DNA from: Candidatus Bipolaricaulota bacterium
GTDB lineage: Bacteria > Bipolaricaulota > Bipolaricaulia > UBA7950 > UBA9294
Direction: 5' to 3'
Length of the DNA: 64,000 nt
Assembly: GCA_028278555.1 (NCBI GenBank)
Contig: JANQEA010000077.1
Location: forward strand, 1 to 64,000
Shown: positions 9,366 to 17,711 of the stretch, in pieces
Layout of the letters: each line of letters starts with the position of its first letter
How positions within the stretch are numbered: the first letter of the stretch is position 1
Notes under the pieces: generated by a model
Told to the model about the DNA's origin: nothing
What the model saw: the letters and a program-made list of their open reading frames with translations, nothing else
The model's database searches: none
Program-made: the position numbers and the translations under genes

Positions 9366-10646
9366 CTATGCTGTAGCGTCTGGGCGCGGTCGTGGCGTTC
9401 GAACGAAGAAGCTCAGCATGCCGGCGAGGAGCGGCAGGGTTGCGGTAATGAGGATGACTTCTCGATACCCCCCCAGCGCATCGAAGGCCGCCCCGAAGAC
9501 AATCGGACCGATGGCAGATCCGACGACGTTGAGGGCGGCCGTCACCCCGAGGATGCCTCCTAGGTAGCGCCGGCCGAACAGATTCGGCTTGAGAACGCCG
9601 ATGCAAATGACGGCAATGCCGCCTGCCATCCCTCCGATGACCGCATAGAGGTAGACCATCGTTGCACTCCGCATGAAAGCGAGCATGGAGAACGAGGCGA
9701 CCTGCATGAGACAAGTCACCGCCAAGACAACGTGGTGTCGGCGAATCCTGTCGAGCACAAGCCCGGCAAGGACCGCCGTGAGCACGGAGACCAGCGTCTT
9801 GAGACCCATGACTCCAGCGGCGAAACCCATCGTGAACCCACCCATCCCCAGGATGGAGACGAAGTGCAGGATCACCCCCGTTCCGACCATCGAACTCTGG
9901 AAGACAACGAACGTGAGGATCCAGAATGCGGAGGTCCGAACCGCTTGAGCTTGCCGAAAGGCGGGTTCCGACACGGACGTCTCTTTTCCATCATTCTTCT
10001 CGTGCAGTGGTAGCTTCCCGTGAGGCTTCAGCCCGACGTCCTCGGGTCGATTGATCATGAGAAGGAGCATGACCGGGACATACAGAACCCACAGCCCCCC
10101 GGCGAGGATACGATAGGCGATCCGCCAGCCATAGGTCACGATCAAGTAGTTATTCACGAGCGGGAAGACCATGCCGCCCAGCGACCCGCCCAATCCGACC
10201 AGCATCACTGCGAGAGCTCGACGTGACAGAAACCACTGTGGGGCGAACGTCTTGGATGTGAGATCGAGCGCACCCTTTCCGGAGAGGCGCGCTAGGAAGA
10301 ATCCGGTGAAGAGCATGACCGGCGACACCACGAAGCTCAGCAGCATGCAGGCGGTGCCTAAGACAAGAGCAGACAGAACTGCGACCGCCTTCGAACCGAT
10401 ACGGTCAATCAATCGGCCGATTAGGAACATCAGAATGCCTGCTGCCAGTGTCGCCGCCGAGTAGAGCGACGAGACGAACGTTCGACTCCAATCGAAGGTC
10501 TCGATGAAGAAGTTGATGAAGAGAGCGAAGGAGTCCGACTGCCCCGGCGTTGTCGCGAACATGGAGAAGGCACCAAGAAAGACGACCACCCATCCGTAGA
10601 AGAAGGGCGTCCTGCGGGCCCACTCGCCTCGCGATGGGAGCTGCAC
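9366..10646 (-). CDS. MFS transporter (oxalate/formate or monocarboxylate porter-like)
   Basis: Inner-membrane permease of 426 residues with about twelve hydrophobic segments in two six-helix halves and a central charged loop (about 210-240). The first helix starts at FFYGWVVVFLGAF, which recalls the OFA/MCT branch, and the loop between helices 2 and 3 carries the MFS-type GRLIDRIGSK. The substrate is unknown; monocarboxylates or small organic anions are typical for this branch. The GTG at 10646 overlaps the stop of the DinB-type gene by one base (TAGTG), so the four minus-strand genes from 12608 to 9366 appear to form one transcription unit. Confidence 0.82.
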   Translation of the reverse strand: MQLPSRGEWARRTPFFYGWVVVFLGAFSMFATTPGQSDSFALFINFFIETFDWSRTFVSSLYSAATLAAGILMFLIGRLIDRIGSKAVAVLSALVLGTACMLLSFVVSPVMLFTGFFLARLSGKGALDLTSKTFAPQWFLSRRALAVMLVGLGGSLGGMVFPLVNNYLIVTYGWRIAYRILAGGLWVLYVPVMLLLMINRPEDVGLKPHGKLPLHEKNDGKETSVSEPAFRQAQAVRTSAFWILTFVVFQSSMVGTGVILHFVSILGMGGFTMGFAAGVMGLKTLVSVLTAVLAGLVLDRIRRHHVVLAVTCLMQVASFSMLAFMRSATMVYLYAVIGGMAGGIAVICIGVLKPNLFGRRYLGGILGVTAALNVVGSAIGPIVFGAAFDALGGYREVILITATLPLLAGMLSFFVRTPRPRPDATA

Positions 10647-11128
10647 TAGATCAGACGCTCTTTGCCCAGCTGACGGCGGAGCATCGATAGCGCGCCGGTG
10701 TGATGTGCCTCGTGGTGGGTCATGTGCACAAGCACATCGGCCTTCGTCTCGAACGACTTCGACGGGATCGCCGGCGGGCCCTCCAGTTCCTCTTCGCTTG
10801 CCGATTCGAGGTACGCCGTCAGGTCGTCCATGCGCGCGGTCAGCGCGGCCCGGATGGTCTCGACGTCCGGGTAGGCACTCGGATCTTGGCGCTCGACGCC
10901 GAGTCCGAAGAGATCTTCCCACCCTTCCTCCTGTGTCTTCTCACCCGTGAGAAGCTCAAGGAAGTTGGCCCTCGACTGTGCCAGGTGTCCGAGAATCCAG
11001 ATCGCCGAGTTCGTCGCACCGGCCGGCCGGCTCAGCCAGTCTTCCCCTTCCATCCCCGAGGTGAAGAACCGAATGAACCCGTCGCTTCGTTGCAGCCCGA
11101 GCATGAAGGCTTCGGCCATGCGATTCAT
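10646..11128 (-). CDS. DinB-family four-helix metalloprotein
   Basis: A 160-residue DinB-fold protein. The expected histidine triad is visible as His in WILGHLAQSRANF (about 47) and two histidines in MTHHEAHHTGALSMLRRQL near 135-145. Family members bind a divalent metal; some are thiol-dependent transferases (bacillithiol, mycothiol) but the function of this one is unknown. It overlaps the upstream HAD gene by four bases and shares a base with the MFS start, consistent with cotranscription. Confidence 0.8.
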   Translation of the reverse strand: MNRMAEAFMLGLQRSDGFIRFFTSGMEGEDWLSRPAGATNSAIWILGHLAQSRANFLELLTGEKTQEEGWEDLFGLGVERQDPSAYPDVETIRAALTARMDDLTAYLESASEEELEGPPAIPSKSFETKADVLVHMTHHEAHHTGALSMLRRQLGKERLI

Positions 11129-11820
11129 CGGATCCTCCTTTCGCCGTGCGAGCCCTCTCGTCGCCCGTCCCCGAGGATCGTCTGTGCAGCTTCACCGATC
11201 GACGCGGCAACGGGCACTCCGACGTGACCGAGCCTTTCACCGCTTTGGTGTCCGTTGGCGATCAGCACGACACCGACCCCAAGCTCCGCCGCAACTTCCG
11301 CATCGTGATCGGTATCTCCGATCAGGACCGTCGTCTCCGGTTCGATCGAGTGATCCTTCATCAACTCGCGACCTCGTGAAACCTTCGAGTCCCCTTCTTG
11401 GTGTGCAAGACCGTACGCGGCAGCGAACCGATCCAGAATCCCGAGAACGTCCAACGTATCGCGCAGCATCCCCTCTTCCATCGCGGAGAGGACGAACTGG
11501 CTAGCGCCGTTCTGATCGAATGCGTCGAGCGCCTCCCGGACTCCATCGTGGAGGGGGCAGTCTCTCAATCCTGGTTCGTAGACTCCGAAGAAGTCGGCGG
11601 CCAGTTTCGTCATGGAGACCTTCTCGAAGTCGACCCCGAGGCGGCGGTAGTAGTCCTGTACCGGAAACCCGAACACGTCCCGGTATCGCTCAGCGGTCAT
11701 TGCTGCTAGCCCCTGCCGCTCGAGCTGCGGATTGACGCTTGCCAGGACCAGATCGAGGTCGTCGATCAGTGTCCCATTGAAGTCCCAAATGACCGTTCGG
11801 ACCTTGCGCAGCAGCGTCAT
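11125..11820 (-). CDS. HAD-family phosphatase (phosphoglycolate phosphatase-like)
   Basis: Haloacid-dehalogenase-type hydrolase of 231 residues. Motif I is WDFNGTLID (about 11-19), with Asn in place of the usual second-position Leu or Met; motif II is the Ser in FVLSAMEE; motif IV is IGDTDHDAEVA (about 168). A helical cap follows motif I, as in subclass I phosphatases such as Gph. It presumably removes phosphate from a small metabolite. It overlaps both neighbours by four bases. The substrate cannot be assigned. Confidence 0.85.
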   Translation of the reverse strand: MTLLRKVRTVIWDFNGTLIDDLDLVLASVNPQLERQGLAAMTAERYRDVFGFPVQDYYRRLGVDFEKVSMTKLAADFFGVYEPGLRDCPLHDGVREALDAFDQNGASQFVLSAMEEGMLRDTLDVLGILDRFAAAYGLAHQEGDSKVSRGRELMKDHSIEPETTVLIGDTDHDAEVAAELGVGVVLIANGHQSGERLGHVGVPVAASIGEAAQTILGDGRREGSHGERRIR

Positions 11821-12608
11821 CGGGGGACATCCTCACCCTCTGCTCGCAGTGCATGCGCCGCCCTTCGAACCCCGGGCAGATGCGCCCAAACGTGTTCCGC
11901 CTGCCGGCGACAGACTTTGGTGTGCGTCCAGCGCTCCTGCGGATCTTCGGTTGGGAATCGCGTTGGGACGCAAATCGTCGACCGCTCCGAGATAGCGACG
12001 TCTCGAAGGTACGGTCCAGCAACGGCGAATAGCCTGTCGATCCGATCGATCTGCTGTTCGCCGGCAGGCTCTTTGGGCTCTGGGAGTGCGTTGTCGATCC
12101 GCGAGCAATACCACCAGATGCAATTGCCGATGTGCTCAAGCGTCTCGTCGATCGACCGACGTCCGGGACTCGGCCTCCGGTTTCTTTCCTCCGCATTCAG
12201 ATCAGCGACGGACGCGTGAACCCTATCCAGAACGCGCCGGACAAAGCGAAGATGTGCGTCGACCGCCGCATCCTCGAGCGGCACAAGGTCGTGCTCGAAC
12301 AGGACGGCGGCGTTTCCCGACTCCCAAACCGGAGCGCCATTGACGTGCTCCGCCACGACGGCGCGGAGCTCGCCTTCCGCTTCCCCACCCAAGCACTCGA
12401 TCAGAAACGAAGTTTCGGGTGTCAGGTCGTTCAGGCCGTTCGTTGAGAGCCACCGCGCATAGTCGGCGATTCGAGCGGCGGCCAGCTCCTCCACCACTTC
12501 GGGGCTCTCTCCGCGGAAGCACAATCCGGGCAGCGCTGGGATGTGTCCAAAACAGCCCTCCGCGCCAGCATCCTCGATCAGCAGATCGAACGCTTGGGAT
12601 CCTTTCAT
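11817..12608 (-). CDS. HicB-like N-terminal domain fused to a DinB-like domain
   Basis: The N-terminus (about 1-70) has the HicB-type pattern GCFGHIPALPGLCFRGESP, a ferredoxin-like fold usually found in antitoxins. From about 110 the protein is helical, with HIGNCIWWYCSRI near 165 and QAEHVWAHL near the end, resembling DinB metal-binding histidine positions. No HicA toxin gene is adjacent. The start is ATG 12608 because GAAGG lies just upstream; the earlier in-frame ATG at 12659 has no ribosome site. The pairing with another DinB-type gene two genes downstream suggests a shared small-molecule role, which is inference. Confidence 0.6.
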   Translation of the reverse strand: MKGSQAFDLLIEDAGAEGCFGHIPALPGLCFRGESPEVVEELAAARIADYARWLSTNGLNDLTPETSFLIECLGGEAEGELRAVVAEHVNGAPVWESGNAAVLFEHDLVPLEDAAVDAHLRFVRRVLDRVHASVADLNAEERNRRPSPGRRSIDETLEHIGNCIWWYCSRIDNALPEPKEPAGEQQIDRIDRLFAVAGPYLRDVAISERSTICVPTRFPTEDPQERWTHTKVCRRQAEHVWAHLPGVRRAAHALRAEGEDVPR

Positions 12609-12702
12609 CTTGGCCTTCGTCGACGAGATCGTCGCGGCGCTCCGATGGGGATTCTCCATCGATGACCGCTACCACAGAGTAGTTGGCAAATGGCGACGTC
12701 GA

Positions 12703-12819
12703 TCAGAGCTGCCGCTCTTTCTCCGCCTTCTTCGCTTTCTTGGCGGCGCGCTTCTCCTTGATCGACTTCTGCGCCTTCTTCTTGTCGTCGACACGTTTCT
12801 TGTCCTTCGATTTCGACAT
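12703..12819 (-). CDS. Lysine-rich small protein, 38 residues
   Basis: A short frame starting MSKSKDKKRVDDKKK, with about half its residues Lys or Arg and a series of KAKKAEKE-type helices at the end. GGGAG lies seven bases before the ATG and the codons use the same GC-rich third positions as the neighbours, which supports translation. It could bind RNA, DNA or the ribosome; low-complexity basic proteins of this kind are otherwise uncharacterised. It is located just upstream of the minus-strand HicB/DinB operon. Confidence 0.5.
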   Translation of the reverse strand: MSKSKDKKRVDDKKKAQKSIKEKRAAKKAKKAEKERQL

Positions 12820-12932
12820 TGGACGTCTCCCCCTTGTCGGTCAGTCTACTCCAATGGGACCGCCCGAGCACACGCAAGGTCCACCGAGCCGTATCGAACG
12901 CAGTGTGTGAAGCCATTCGGTACACTCTAGAC

Positions 12933-13790
12933 ATGCCCGATCTACGCAGCGTCAACCGAGCGCAGATCCACCGCGCATTTCTCGAAGCGTTCGCCGACTA
13001 CGCGATGGACGCCAGCGGAACGACCGAGGAACGGCTCCTTCTCCGGATGAAGAAGAACGCCGTCGACTACGATATCTCGCCCGGCTTGTACGATGACGAT
13101 CGGCTCGTTGGTTTTACGCTGATCGGCGTCGACACGTGGGGCGGCTCACTCTCCGCCTACGACGCCGGGACCGGGATCGTCCCGGACTTCCGGAAGCAGG
13201 GTTGGGCGAGAAGGATGTTCGACCATGCACTTCCCACGCTCCGCACCCGGGGCGTCGAACGTTTCGTTCTTGAGGTGCTCCAGCAAAACGAGCCGGCGAT
13301 CAAGGCCTACCGTAAGAGCGGATTCGAGATCGCGCGCGAGCTACGCTGCTACGCCGGGCAGGTCGCCGAGTTGCGTGAACTGAACAGGGCTTCGTCGATC
13401 GACCTCCGCCCGATCGATCGCACGGAACTCGCCCGGCTCGAACAGACAGCCGACTGGGTTCCTTCGTTCGAGAATCGCTTCTCGGCAATCGGCGCAATCG
13501 CCGACCACGTACAGCTGACCGGTGCGTTCGTCGACGGAGACTGCGTCGGCGCCATCGCCTACTCGCCCGCACTCCGCTGGCTGTTGACCCTTGTCGTCAG
13601 CGCCGAGCACCGGAGGCGGGGCGTCGGCACCGCGCTGATCCGCCACCTCGCGGGAACCTTCGATGATTCGGTCGAGCGACTCACCGCGCTGAACGTCGAT
13701 GGAGGCGATGCGGGGATGCAGAGCTTCTTCGAGGCGATCGGATTCACACACCTGATCGACCAATACGAGATGGTGCGCGCCATCGACTAA
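12933..13790 (+). CDS. Tandem GNAT acetyltransferase
   Basis: Two GNAT domains in one 285-residue chain. The first (about 1-150) has the acetyl-CoA loop region IVPDFRKQGWARRMFDHAL and the NEPAIKAYRKSGFE segment. The second (about 155-285) has VVSAEHRRRGVGTALIRHL. Such tandem proteins acetylate small amines, amino acids or antibiotics; the substrate here is unknown. No ribosome site precedes the ATG, but a TACACT lies at 12921-12926, only six bases before it, so the messenger may be leaderless. Confidence 0.82.
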   Translation: MPDLRSVNRAQIHRAFLEAFADYAMDASGTTEERLLLRMKKNAVDYDISPGLYDDDRLVGFTLIGVDTWGGSLSAYDAGTGIVPDFRKQGWARRMFDHALPTLRTRGVERFVLEVLQQNEPAIKAYRKSGFEIARELRCYAGQVAELRELNRASSIDLRPIDRTELARLEQTADWVPSFENRFSAIGAIADHVQLTGAFVDGDCVGAIAYSPALRWLLTLVVSAEHRRRGVGTALIRHLAGTFDDSVERLTALNVDGGDAGMQSFFEAIGFTHLIDQYEMVRAID

Positions 13791-13806
13791 CGTGGCCGAT
13801 GGCCGA

Positions 13807-14925
13807 TCAGCGGAATCTCCCGGCGAGATACGTCCCAAACCGATCGAGGACCTCCGGCAGATCTTCCCGGCCGAAGCCGAGGCGGACGTGCCGCTTCCCA
13901 TAGGAGAAGACCGATCCGGGCAGCAGCATGATGTCGGCGTCCTCGACCAACTCGGCGCAGAAGCGGTCCGTGTCATCCGTGCATTCAACCCTCGGAAAGC
14001 CGATCGATCCACCCCTCGGCCGGGTCCAGCGTAGACAGTCGCCGTTCTCCTCGAAGAACGCGTCGAGGCGGGCCAGGTTCCGCCTGACTCGGGCAAGCTG
14101 CCCCTCGATGATCGCCACTCGGTTGCGGAGCGCGATGATCCCGAGGATCTCACTCGGCGCGCTGTGGCAGATCGTTGTGTAGTCCTTCATCTCGCCAATC
14201 CGCTCCAGCGCTTCGAGATCGCGGGTCGCGAGCCAGCCGAGCCGAAGCCCGGGAAGGCCGTAGACCTTCGAGAGGCCCGACAGAGAGATCGCGCGGTCGT
14301 AGAGATCGCAGGCCGCCGGAAGCGTGGCATCTTCTTCGACCTCGAGATGGCGGTACATCTCGTCCGACAGGAGGATCGCCCCCGCGTCACGAACGAGCCC
14401 GACAACCTCTGCGAAGTCGCTTGCCGACGGCAGATACCCGGTCGGGTTGTGCGGGAAGTTGAGCGCCACGAGCCGCGTACTCTCGCGGAGGAGTCCCGCC
14501 AGCTTGTCCGGGTCGAACCGCCAGCTGTTCTCCTCATCCGGTTCCCAAAACGAGACCTCGCACCCGATGGAGCGGGCGATCTCGAAGAGCGACTGATATC
14601 CGGGGAACGTGCAGACGACGTGATCACCGGGCGCGAGGAGGGACGTCATCGCGAGGAAGATGCACTCCTCCGGAGCCGCGACGATCACGCCCGCCGGATC
14701 GATCCGCTCGTACGCCCGGGCGATCTCGGCGCGGAGGGTCGGGTGCCCGGCCGACTCGGTGTAGCCGAGTCGGAGCGATTGCCAAAGCTCCCCCGCGTCG
14801 TGATCCGCCATCGAAACCAGTTCCGCCATCGACAACGGCTCGCAATCCGAACAGGCAAGGAGATATCGGGCCGAGAACTCGTGTCGAGCGAAATAGCGCT
14901 CGAGCTCGAATCGGGGGATTCGCAT
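13807..14925 (-). CDS. PLP-dependent aminotransferase, class I/II
   Basis: Fold-type I aminotransferase of 372 residues. Visible motifs are LGYTESAGHPTLR near 60, NFPHNPTGYLP (about 165), the cofactor Asp in LLSDEMYRHLE, and the Schiff-base lysine in SLSGLSKVYGLPGLRLGW (about 220-237). The late Arg in RHVRLGFGRE contacts the substrate carboxylate in relatives. It is a distinct subfamily from the enzyme at 2655-3881. ATG 14925 follows the folD stop by 26 bases, so both are probably cotranscribed. The substrate is not predictable from sequence. Confidence 0.85.
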   Translation of the reverse strand: MRIPRFELERYFARHEFSARYLLACSDCEPLSMAELVSMADHDAGELWQSLRLGYTESAGHPTLRAEIARAYERIDPAGVIVAAPEECIFLAMTSLLAPGDHVVCTFPGYQSLFEIARSIGCEVSFWEPDEENSWRFDPDKLAGLLRESTRLVALNFPHNPTGYLPSASDFAEVVGLVRDAGAILLSDEMYRHLEVEEDATLPAACDLYDRAISLSGLSKVYGLPGLRLGWLATRDLEALERIGEMKDYTTICHSAPSEILGIIALRNRVAIIEGQLARVRRNLARLDAFFEENGDCLRWTRPRGGSIGFPRVECTDDTDRFCAELVEDADIMLLPGSVFSYGKRHVRLGFGREDLPEVLDRFGTYLAGRFR

Positions 14926-14951
14926 GTCGGACCTCACGCCAAGCTGTGCGT

Positions 14952-15794
14952 CTACGCGGCCGCCTTCTCCGCCGCTTCGACCGTCTGTGTGATCAACGTC
15001 GCGATCGTCATCGGCCCGACGCCGCCGGGGACAGGGGTGTACGCGGCACACCGGTCGGCCGCCGCTGCCAGCTCGACGTCACCGACCCCGCCGGGGTGGT
15101 AGCCGGCGTCGACGACGACGGCTCCGTCCTTGATCCACGCGCCCTTGATGAACTCCGGCTTCCCCACGGCGCCGACGACGATGTCCGCCTGCCCAACGAG
15201 AGTCGGGAGATCCTTCGTTCGCGAGTGACAGATCGTCACCGTCGCATTCTTGTTGAGGAGCATCAGGGACATCGGCTTGCCGAGGATCGGGCTCCGTCCG
15301 ACGACAACGGCGTGCTTCCCCTCGATCGGAATCCCGTAGTGATCGAGGATCTTCATGATTCCGGCCGGCGTCGCCGACCCGTACGCCGGTTCGCCCATCG
15401 TCATGCGACCGAACCCGAGACATGTCACCCCGTCGACGTCCTTCGCGAGCGCGATCCGGTCGAAACAGAGACGCTCGTCGATCTGCTCCGGGACCGGGTG
15501 CTGGAGGAGGATGCCATGCACGTCCGGATCGGCGTTCAACTTGTCGATCTCGGCGAGCAGTTCGTCGGTCGTCGTCTCCTGAGAGAGGAGGACCTTCTTC
15601 GACTCCATCCCGACCCGACTGCACGCGTTCCCCTTCATCTTGACGTACGTCGCCGAGGCCGGGTCCTCCCCGACCAGGATCGTCGCGAGAATCGGTGTGC
15701 GCCCGGACTTCTCCTTCAGCTTTGCGACCCGCTCGGTGAGCGAAGCCTCGATCTGCTTCGAAAGCGCCTTCCCATCGAGTACGACAGCGGCCAT
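14952..15794 (-). CDS. folD: Bifunctional methylenetetrahydrofolate dehydrogenase/cyclohydrolase
   Basis: Cytoplasmic folate C1 enzyme: oxidises 5,10-methylene-THF with NAD(P)+ and hydrolyses the methenyl product. The 280 residues match the family. Visible signatures are the catalytic Tyr and Lys in [12 protein letters not shown] (about 47-58), [12 protein letters not shown], and the Rossmann-fold [14 protein letters not shown] (about 165-178), ending in [17 protein letters not shown] lies six bases before the ATG. In anaerobes it often serves acetogenic or amino-acid C1 metabolism, but no other C1 gene is adjacent. Confidence 0.95.
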   Translation of the reverse strand: MAAVVLDGKALSKQIEASLTERVAKLKEKSGRTPILATILVGEDPASATYVKMKGNACSRVGMESKKVLLSQETTTDELLAEIDKLNADPDVHGILLQHPVPEQIDERLCFDRIALAKDVDGVTCLGFGRMTMGEPAYGSATPAGIMKILDHYGIPIEGKHAVVVGRSPILGKPMSLMLLNKNATVTICHSRTKDLPTLVGQADIVVGAVGKPEFIKGAWIKDGAVVVDAGYHPGGVGDVELAAAADRCAAYTPVPGGVGPMTIATLITQTVEAAEKAAA

Positions 15795-15950
15795 GGAACG
15801 TCCTTTCTCACTGCGTGCGCAGTGCAACGGAATGTGGGATCTCCCGGATCATCCTAGGGATTCTGGATGGATTCGTCAAAGCTTCGCCGCGATCGACGCA
15901 CTGACACAACGCCTGTAAGGACAGACGGCGTGCCGCAGGGCGAGACTGTC

Positions 15951-16469
15951 CTACTCGTTCTGGTCCGATTTCGCCAGGTCGATCACGTACTGCACGCGAT
16001 AGGCAGACCCACCGACCGCCAACATCAGAACGCCAAGCGCCACCGGGAAGATCCACTCGTTCGTTTCCAGGAAGCGGAGGGCCATCAGCAAGGCCACCAC
16101 GAGAAGATACGAGCCGATGCTCGCCATCTCGAGCACGAGCTGGCTGCGCAGGCTTCGCCGTTGAGCAGCCCTTCGCAGCAGATCGAACACGGCTTCCTCG
16201 CCAATCGCCCGGGTTATCCAGGCGCCAGCGAAGTTCGATCCCGCGACCAGGCAGGACCAGACGAAGAACATGACCCCGATCCACGGGTCGAGAAACGGAA
16301 CACCACAGAACAATAGGGACGCCCAGGCGAACTTCCATCTTCCCTTGCGAATGATCGGGTTCATCTCTAGCAGCAGCTGCGGAGTCGCCAACCGCGTGCT
16401 CACGACATCGCCGATTCTCCCCAGGAGAATTCCCACGGCAAGGAAGATCTTGAACCACAGCGCGTCCAT
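15951..16469 (-). CDS. Four-helix integral membrane protein of unknown function
   Basis: A 172-residue protein with four clear hydrophobic segments (about 4-20, 48-70, 115-137, 142-160) and a basic loop RRAAQRRSLR between the second and third. The GDVVSTRLAT...EMNPIIRK stretch near the N-terminus resembles DUF5658-type small membrane proteins, where a DxxxT and NP motif sit in the first helices. GAGGAG precedes the chosen ATG at 16469. There is no operon partner: folD is 156 bases downstream and the SUMF1-like gene is convergent in order but separate. Confidence 0.6.
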   Translation of the reverse strand: MDALWFKIFLAVGILLGRIGDVVSTRLATPQLLLEMNPIIRKGRWKFAWASLLFCGVPFLDPWIGVMFFVWSCLVAGSNFAGAWITRAIGEEAVFDLLRRAAQRRSLRSQLVLEMASIGSYLLVVALLMALRFLETNEWIFPVALGVLMLAVGGSAYRVQYVIDLAKSDQNE

Positions 16470-16645
16470 CCCCGCTCCTCTCAATCACCGATCGGAGTCG
16501 CTACGATTGCTCCTCTTCTTAGAGCTCCTGCCTAGAGAGAGAAGCATCGATCTTCATCCTAGCGATGATCGGCTGGATCCGTCAACGAACGGTCCGCGCA
16601 CACGTGAGGCAAGCGGATGCCGCTCAACAGCTCGAGAGTCCTGCG

Positions 16646-17608
16646 TTACGACGAATCCATGCCGACCTCTCGCAGGACGCGGAAGCCGATGTAGGGCATC
16701 CGTGCTTCCGGATAGTAGGCTCCCCGGTAGGCGCAACGGAGCTTGAACGTCTCGTAGTTGAACGCGCTCCCGCGGATGATGAACGAGTTCCGGCTCCGCG
16801 GGCCCTGTGGGTTGACCACCGTTCCAGCCTCGTGGCACTGCCGGTAGTACGTCTCGCCATAGCCGTCGAGACACCACTCGTAGACATTCCCGGCCATGTC
16901 GTACGCGCCATAGGGCGACGCGTTGCTTCGCGTGGCGAAGCCGTCATGCGTAGTCCCGTCGAAGAACCCGGCCGGCGTCAGTCCCGGCTCGAATGGATCG
17001 CCGCTATCGAGGTAGTTCGCGTAGCTGCCGTCGATCTCGCTTCCCCACGGGTATCTTCGCGGCGGGTCGATCGGATTCGATATTTGCGCAGTGGCATCTC
17101 CGTCGAGGTAGTGCCCCCCGCGAGCCGCCTTTTCCCACTCCGCCTCGGTCGGGAGCCGATAGGTTGCGGCGGTCCTCTCCGACAACCAAGCGCAGTACGC
17201 ATTCGCTTCGTACCAGCTGATCCCGACGACCGGGAACCGCTCGTTCCCGGGGAGCCCGCCCCCGCGATAAGTCGGGTCTTCCCAGAACTCCGGTGCGTCG
17301 AACCTCCCGAAGCCACCGGCCGTCCAGTACGTGCGATCCGCGTATCCCCCGTCGTCGACGAACCGCTGGTACTCCGCGTTGGTCACCTCGAACCGGCCGA
17401 TATAGTAGCCATCGAGAACGACGGGATGTGCCGGGCGCTCGCGCGGGTTTCCCTCATCATAGTTGTCGCCCATTAGGAACTCGCCGGCCGGCACATAGAC
17501 GAGGATTCCATAGCCCTCGTCGAGGGTCTGGCCGTAGTCGCTGTCTTGTGTCAATCCGAGAGCCGAGACGGAGCCCATGGCGCAGAGGAACAACAGGAGC
17601 ATCTTCAC
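16646..17608 (-). CDS. Exported SUMF1/FGE-like domain protein
   Basis: A signal peptide (about 1-18) is followed by a complete formylglycine-generating-enzyme-type fold: VPAGEFLMGDNYDEGNPRE, YIGRFEVTNAEYQRFV, WYEANAYCAWL, RLPTEAEWEKAARGG, and GNVYEWCLDGYG, ending GSAFNYETFKLRC...GFRVLRE. The two catalytic cysteines of true FGE, spaced five apart after the final GGS, are not present, since only the single Cys in KLRCAYR is found. It is therefore more likely a binding or structural SUMF1 protein acting outside the membrane than a sulfatase activator. 320 residues. Confidence 0.83.
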   Translation of the reverse strand: MKMLLLFLCAMGSVSALGLTQDSDYGQTLDEGYGILVYVPAGEFLMGDNYDEGNPRERPAHPVVLDGYYIGRFEVTNAEYQRFVDDGGYADRTYWTAGGFGRFDAPEFWEDPTYRGGGLPGNERFPVVGISWYEANAYCAWLSERTAATYRLPTEAEWEKAARGGHYLDGDATAQISNPIDPPRRYPWGSEIDGSYANYLDSGDPFEPGLTPAGFFDGTTHDGFATRSNASPYGAYDMAGNVYEWCLDGYGETYYRQCHEAGTVVNPQGPRSRNSFIIRGSAFNYETFKLRCAYRGAYYPEARMPYIGFRVLREVGMDSS

Positions 17609-17711
17609 AGCTGCCTCCTCGAATCCTGTTCCGACTCGATTGCGCCAGTGAGATCATACGACGCCAAGGAGTTCTCTACGACCGATCGAAGCGCGCGCCG
17701 ATCGACTGATG

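Noticed and set aside
16646..17608. Annotation as a sulfatase-modifying enzyme (FGE)
   Set aside because: The two catalytic cysteines of FGE are not present in the C-terminal segment and no sulfatase gene is near.
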